This document shows positions 38,266-40,131 of a stretch of 40,131 nucleotides of DNA, piece after piece. Each line of letters opens with the position of its first letter. The first letter of the stretch is position 1. The DNA is taken from positions 1 through 40,131 of IMG/VR virus record IMGVR_UViG_3300023118_000016; one strand, 5' to 3'. This DNA comes from a virus. The position numbers were made by a program, and so were the translations under genes. The notes under the pieces were generated by a model, which was not told the DNA's origin, did not search any database, and was given only the letters and a program-made list of their open reading frames with translations.

Positions 38266-38547
38266 ATGAAATCAATAATAGATTTTCTTCATTCCACTAA
38301 AACCCAGGCTTATTTAGCTTTCACTATCCTTATAGGTGGGGGGTTAATTATTGTATTTGGCAAAGTATCGGAAACTGTTGATAATCGCCTGTTCGATTTA
38401 ATGTTTCTTATTGGTACGTTTTATTTTGGTTCTTCAAAGTCATCTGCAAGTAAAGACGACGCTATTGCCACAATGGCAACTAACGCCTCCAACAATCCTA
38501 CCATTCAGAATGCGGACAATGTTCAGATAGATCAAACAAAGGGATAA
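38266..38547 (+). CDS. Holin candidate
   Basis: 93 residues with two hydrophobic helices (AYLAFTILIGGGLIIVFG; LFDLMFLIGTFYFG) and a polar, Ser/Asn-rich tail, which is the class II holin-like plan. Downstream of the endolysin with a 3-base gap. The type is inferred from shape and position. Its 3' end overlaps the convergent minus-strand gene by 50 bases. Confidence 0.7.
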   Translation: MKSIIDFLHSTKTQAYLAFTILIGGGLIIVFGKVSETVDNRLFDLMFLIGTFYFGSSKSSASKDDAIATMATNASNNPTIQNADNVQIDQTKG

Positions 38548-38731
38548 TCTCCACCTCATAAAAACAGAAGTAAAATTCCATAGACCCCAACTGGACTAAG
38601 CACTTTTTTGTGCCTGTGTCTAAAACTTTTCCTGTCATTCCATAGTAAATACAGTCGCCATAAGTAACATGCACCATATCGCCTATCTTGATGACAGGAC
38701 GGTTGATGTAGCGTTTCATGGGGATGGTCAT
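38498..38731 (-). CDS. Small KOW/SH3-like protein, end of the leftward operon
   Basis: 77 residues. KIGDMVHVTYGDCIYYGMTG, KVLDTGTKKCLVQLGSMEF is a KOW-type pattern (strand, Gly turn, strand). Compare the gene at 27917. The last 17 residues overlap the holin candidate on the other strand, so the exact 3' end rests on the stop found at 38498. Confidence 0.6.
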   Translation of the reverse strand: MTIPMKRYINRPVIKIGDMVHVTYGDCIYYGMTGKVLDTGTKKCLVQLGSMEFYFCFYEVEIIPLFDLSEHCPHSEW

Positions 38732-38865
38732 TTGATCTCACTATGCTCAATTATAGGATTAAACGTATCCTTATGCACCCACTTACAATAGCCAGCGATT
38801 AACCCGCCTAATAAGATGACAGCAAGTCCAAGTTGCTTTAACGTTCTTTTGTTTTTAGTTTTCAT
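38728..38865 (-). CDS. 45-residue membrane peptide
   Basis: ATG 38865 overlaps the YopX stop and its stop overlaps ATG 38731 (ATGA both). Basic start (KTKNKRTLKQLG), hydrophobic helix (LAVILLGGLIAGYC) and a polar tail. No family recognised. Confidence 0.55.
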   Translation of the reverse strand: MKTKNKRTLKQLGLAVILLGGLIAGYCKWVHKDTFNPIIEHSEIK

Positions 38866-39281
38866 AATAATTCAGGATTTTGATATATGTTTCCGATGAC
38901 TTCAAATACAATTTCATGATTTCCAAAAATAGGTTCGCCGTCTTGATACATTTGGTTATTCCCACGAACATTTAGCCAAATTGTATCGTGCCACCTAACT
39001 CTGAATTGAGCGCGTTTTGTATCAAAGAATATTTCTCCGCGTCCTCTACCTACTATATCACCCTCATATATTTCAACTCCGTTTTTATCTTTAAGCCCGG
39101 TGAATTGCATTATAGGATAATTTTCCCCAAATAGTGTATATGATAAATATTGATAATTATGCTTATCAGATGCAAAAATTCCGAATGGCGTTATCCTGTA
39201 GTTTTGTTTTGGTGTATTAGAATATAGCATTTGCTTAATTCCATTAAATTCACTCCATGCTCTAAATTTTATTTCTCTCAT
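38862..39281 (-). CDS. YopX family protein, second copy
   Basis: 139 residues from ATG 39281 (MREIKFRAWSEFNG), the conserved YopX start; an upstream ATG at 39305 would lie within the small membrane gene. Landmarks IMQFTGLKDKNGVEIYEGDI and VFEVIGNIYQNPELL match the copy at 29293. Two divergent copies in separate leftward operons. Confidence 0.9.
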   Translation of the reverse strand: MREIKFRAWSEFNGIKQMLYSNTPKQNYRITPFGIFASDKHNYQYLSYTLFGENYPIMQFTGLKDKNGVEIYEGDIVGRGRGEIFFDTKRAQFRVRWHDTIWLNVRGNNQMYQDGEPIFGNHEIVFEVIGNIYQNPELL

Positions 39282-39360
39282 ATCTTTTTTGTTTGCGTTC
39301 TTCATAAATGGCTATCGCTATTAAAATAGGAAATAGCAGTAAAAGGAGTATGTTTTTCAT
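39262..39360 (-). CDS. 32-residue membrane peptide
   Basis: ATG 39360, TAG 39264-39262. Hydrophobic helix (ILLLLLFPILIAIAIY) then a basic tail (EERKQKRYERNKI). It overlaps the YopX start, suggesting coupled translation. It also overlaps the preceding stop by 4 bases. Confidence 0.5.
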   Translation of the reverse strand: MKNILLLLLFPILIAIAIYEERKQKRYERNKI

Positions 39361-39704
39361 GGTTTGGTGATTGCGTATACTACTTTAAATGGGAATGGCT
39401 CTTTGCCATGAAGTGTTAAATACTTTTTATAAATCATAATCCCGTTGAAGTTTACATAAGGATAATCCAATCCATAAATGGCATAAGCCTTAAGCCATAT
39501 AAAAGTTGGTGTATCGGCATCAATTAAACAATATGCCAATACCTGCACGGTATCAAGTGTGCTGTGTATAGATGGATAACTACCATTAATAAAGTTCGTT
39601 GTTGTAGTGGCTATAGATGCCCCGGTACCCTCTGTGGGTTTAATCTTTTGCGCCTTTACTCCAATGCTACAAAGAAGTAAGGCTATGATTAGTATTATTT
39701 TCAT
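39357..39704 (-). CDS. Secreted or periplasmic small protein
   Basis: 115 residues. Signal peptide of Sec type (IILIIALLLCSIGVKAQ, cleavage near 18/19), with a Cys in the hydrophobic part but not in a clear lipobox. The mature part is beta-rich and Tyr-rich (IWLKAYAIYGLDYPYVNFNG). No family recognised. Small exported phage proteins of early operons sometimes block superinfection. This is inference. Confidence 0.65.
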   Translation of the reverse strand: MKIILIIALLLCSIGVKAQKIKPTEGTGASIATTTTNFINGSYPSIHSTLDTVQVLAYCLIDADTPTFIWLKAYAIYGLDYPYVNFNGIMIYKKYLTLHGKEPFPFKVVYAITKP

Positions 39705-39994
39705 TTCAGTTTAAGTTTATTAGTTAAATTTAAAATTGTTTTTGCCTGCTCCCGTATTATAATAGCATAATTAGGTTCTTCAATCTTACGGATCGCTTTT
39801 TTTAATAGGTACAGGCAATCTTCATAACCCTCTTTATAAGATACGTCTTTGTAAATAGGTTTCATTTTAATAATGGTTTCCAAAACATCATATATGCTCT
39901 TATTATGTGCGTTGATTAATTGAGCGTTTTTATCTTTTTTCCAAGCCGCTCTCATAACATATTTATCTATTAAATCTTCTTTTTCTGTATCCAT
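39701..39994 (-). CDS. Hypothetical 97-residue helical protein
   Basis: ATG 39994. Helix-rich with many charged residues (ALINAHNKS-type middle, YEDCLYLLKKAIRKIEEPNY, EQAKTILNLTNKLKLK). No family recognised. Overlaps the next gene by 4 bases and follows the gene that crosses the circle join. Confidence 0.65.
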   Translation of the reverse strand: MDTEKEDLIDKYVMRAAWKKDKNAQLINAHNKSIYDVLETIIKMKPIYKDVSYKEGYEDCLYLLKKAIRKIEEPNYAIIIREQAKTILNLTNKLKLK

Positions 39995-39998
39995 GATT

Positions 39999-40131
39999 TT
40001 ATTTTATATGTTTTATTAATGCCAATAAAAAATTAATTGTAGATAATAAAAGTGTAGATATTAGCAAGAAATCAAGAGTTGAAGTCTTTTTGCTAACTGC
40101 CACTTTATAATCGCATCGTACTATATTAAAT
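39999..40131 (-). CDS. 3' end of the gene crossing the circle join
   Basis: Stop TAA at 40001-39999, and the rest lies in the repeated 127 bases. Joined to 1-231 it gives the 78-residue membrane protein. Counting it as a separate gene would be a mistake. Confidence 0.8.
   Translation of the reverse strand, partial: FNIVRCDYKVAVSKKTSTLDFLLISTLLLSTINFLLALIKHIK
40005..40131. repeat. Exact terminal direct repeat, right copy
   Basis: Identical to 1-127. Should be removed from one end to obtain the unique circular sequence of about 40,004 bp. Confidence 0.93.

Noticed and set aside
38556-38750. Second minus-strand frame overlapping the KOW-like gene
   Set aside because: The KOW-like frame has coherent sequence and ATGA coupling. 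This one is His/Arg/Leu noise in another phase.
1-40131. Search for integrase, attachment sites, CI repressor, tRNA, CRISPR array and insertion sequences
   Set aside because: Nothing on either strand had the needed motifs (tyrosine or serine recombinase residues, spaced repeats, cloverleaf, transposase). Temperate lifestyle by integration is therefore not claimed.

Overview
The window is the complete genome of a tailed bacteriophage with a long non-contractile tail (siphovirus-like), assembled as a circle. The first 127 bases (1-127) are repeated exactly as the last 127 (40005-40131), so the unique molecule is about 40,004 bp, and one leftward gene runs across the join. The host is almost certainly a member of Bacteroidota. 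Several promoters fit the phylum-specific -33 TTG/TTTG and -7 TAnnTTTG pattern with a 18-20 nt spacer, Shine-Dalgarno sequences are generally lacking, DNA is AT-rich, and the small-gene families (YopX, DUF551-like, SprB-like repeat in a tail protein, zinc-less primase) are those of Bacteroidota phages. I cannot name the host genus. No integrase, excisionase, CI-type repressor, tRNA, CRISPR array or insertion sequence was found, so a virulent or carrier lifestyle is more likely than integration, although this is an argument from absence.

Layout. (a) 4160 leftwards to 1, and on through the circle join to 38498: a leftward operon of tightly overlapping (ATGA) small genes, headed by a C5-cytosine-methyltransferase-like gene with its own strong promoter. 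Most are unknown. Several are one-pass membrane peptides and one has a signal peptide. (b) 4292-11778: rightward early genes. They include a recombination set (Rad52-like annealing protein, YqaJ exonuclease, SSB, VRR-NUC nuclease), a small HTH protein, a RecA-fold helicase, a repeat-rich candidate origin (9380-9521) and a primase. (c) 11849-27443: rightward packaging, head and tail genes (TerS, TerL, portal, MuF, prohead protease, HK97-type capsid, connectors, tail tube, frameshifted tail chaperone, tape measure, tail tip). A GIY-YIG homing endonuclease with its own promoter sits behind the capsid gene. (d) 31759 down to 27456: a leftward accessory block of small genes including an adenine methyltransferase and YopX. 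(e) 31855-38547: tail fibre with a signal peptide and an embedded glycoside hydrolase, a cluster of small membrane proteins, a second adenine methyltransferase on the opposite strand, then a GH19 endolysin and a holin candidate.

How it fits together. Early products would open and copy the genome at or near the 9.4 kb repeats and recombine its ends. Three methyltransferases without partner nucleases probably protect phage DNA from host restriction. The late genes build an HK97-fold capsid and a tail of roughly 90 nm (from the 587-residue tape measure). The fibre carries a polysaccharide-degrading domain, and lysis uses GH19 plus several membrane proteins. The most interesting points are a terminator-like hairpin containing a 12-codon leader ORF whose stop overlaps the endolysin start, near-leaderless promoters, a signal-peptide tail fibre, the origin candidate, and small genes whose reading frames are broken.
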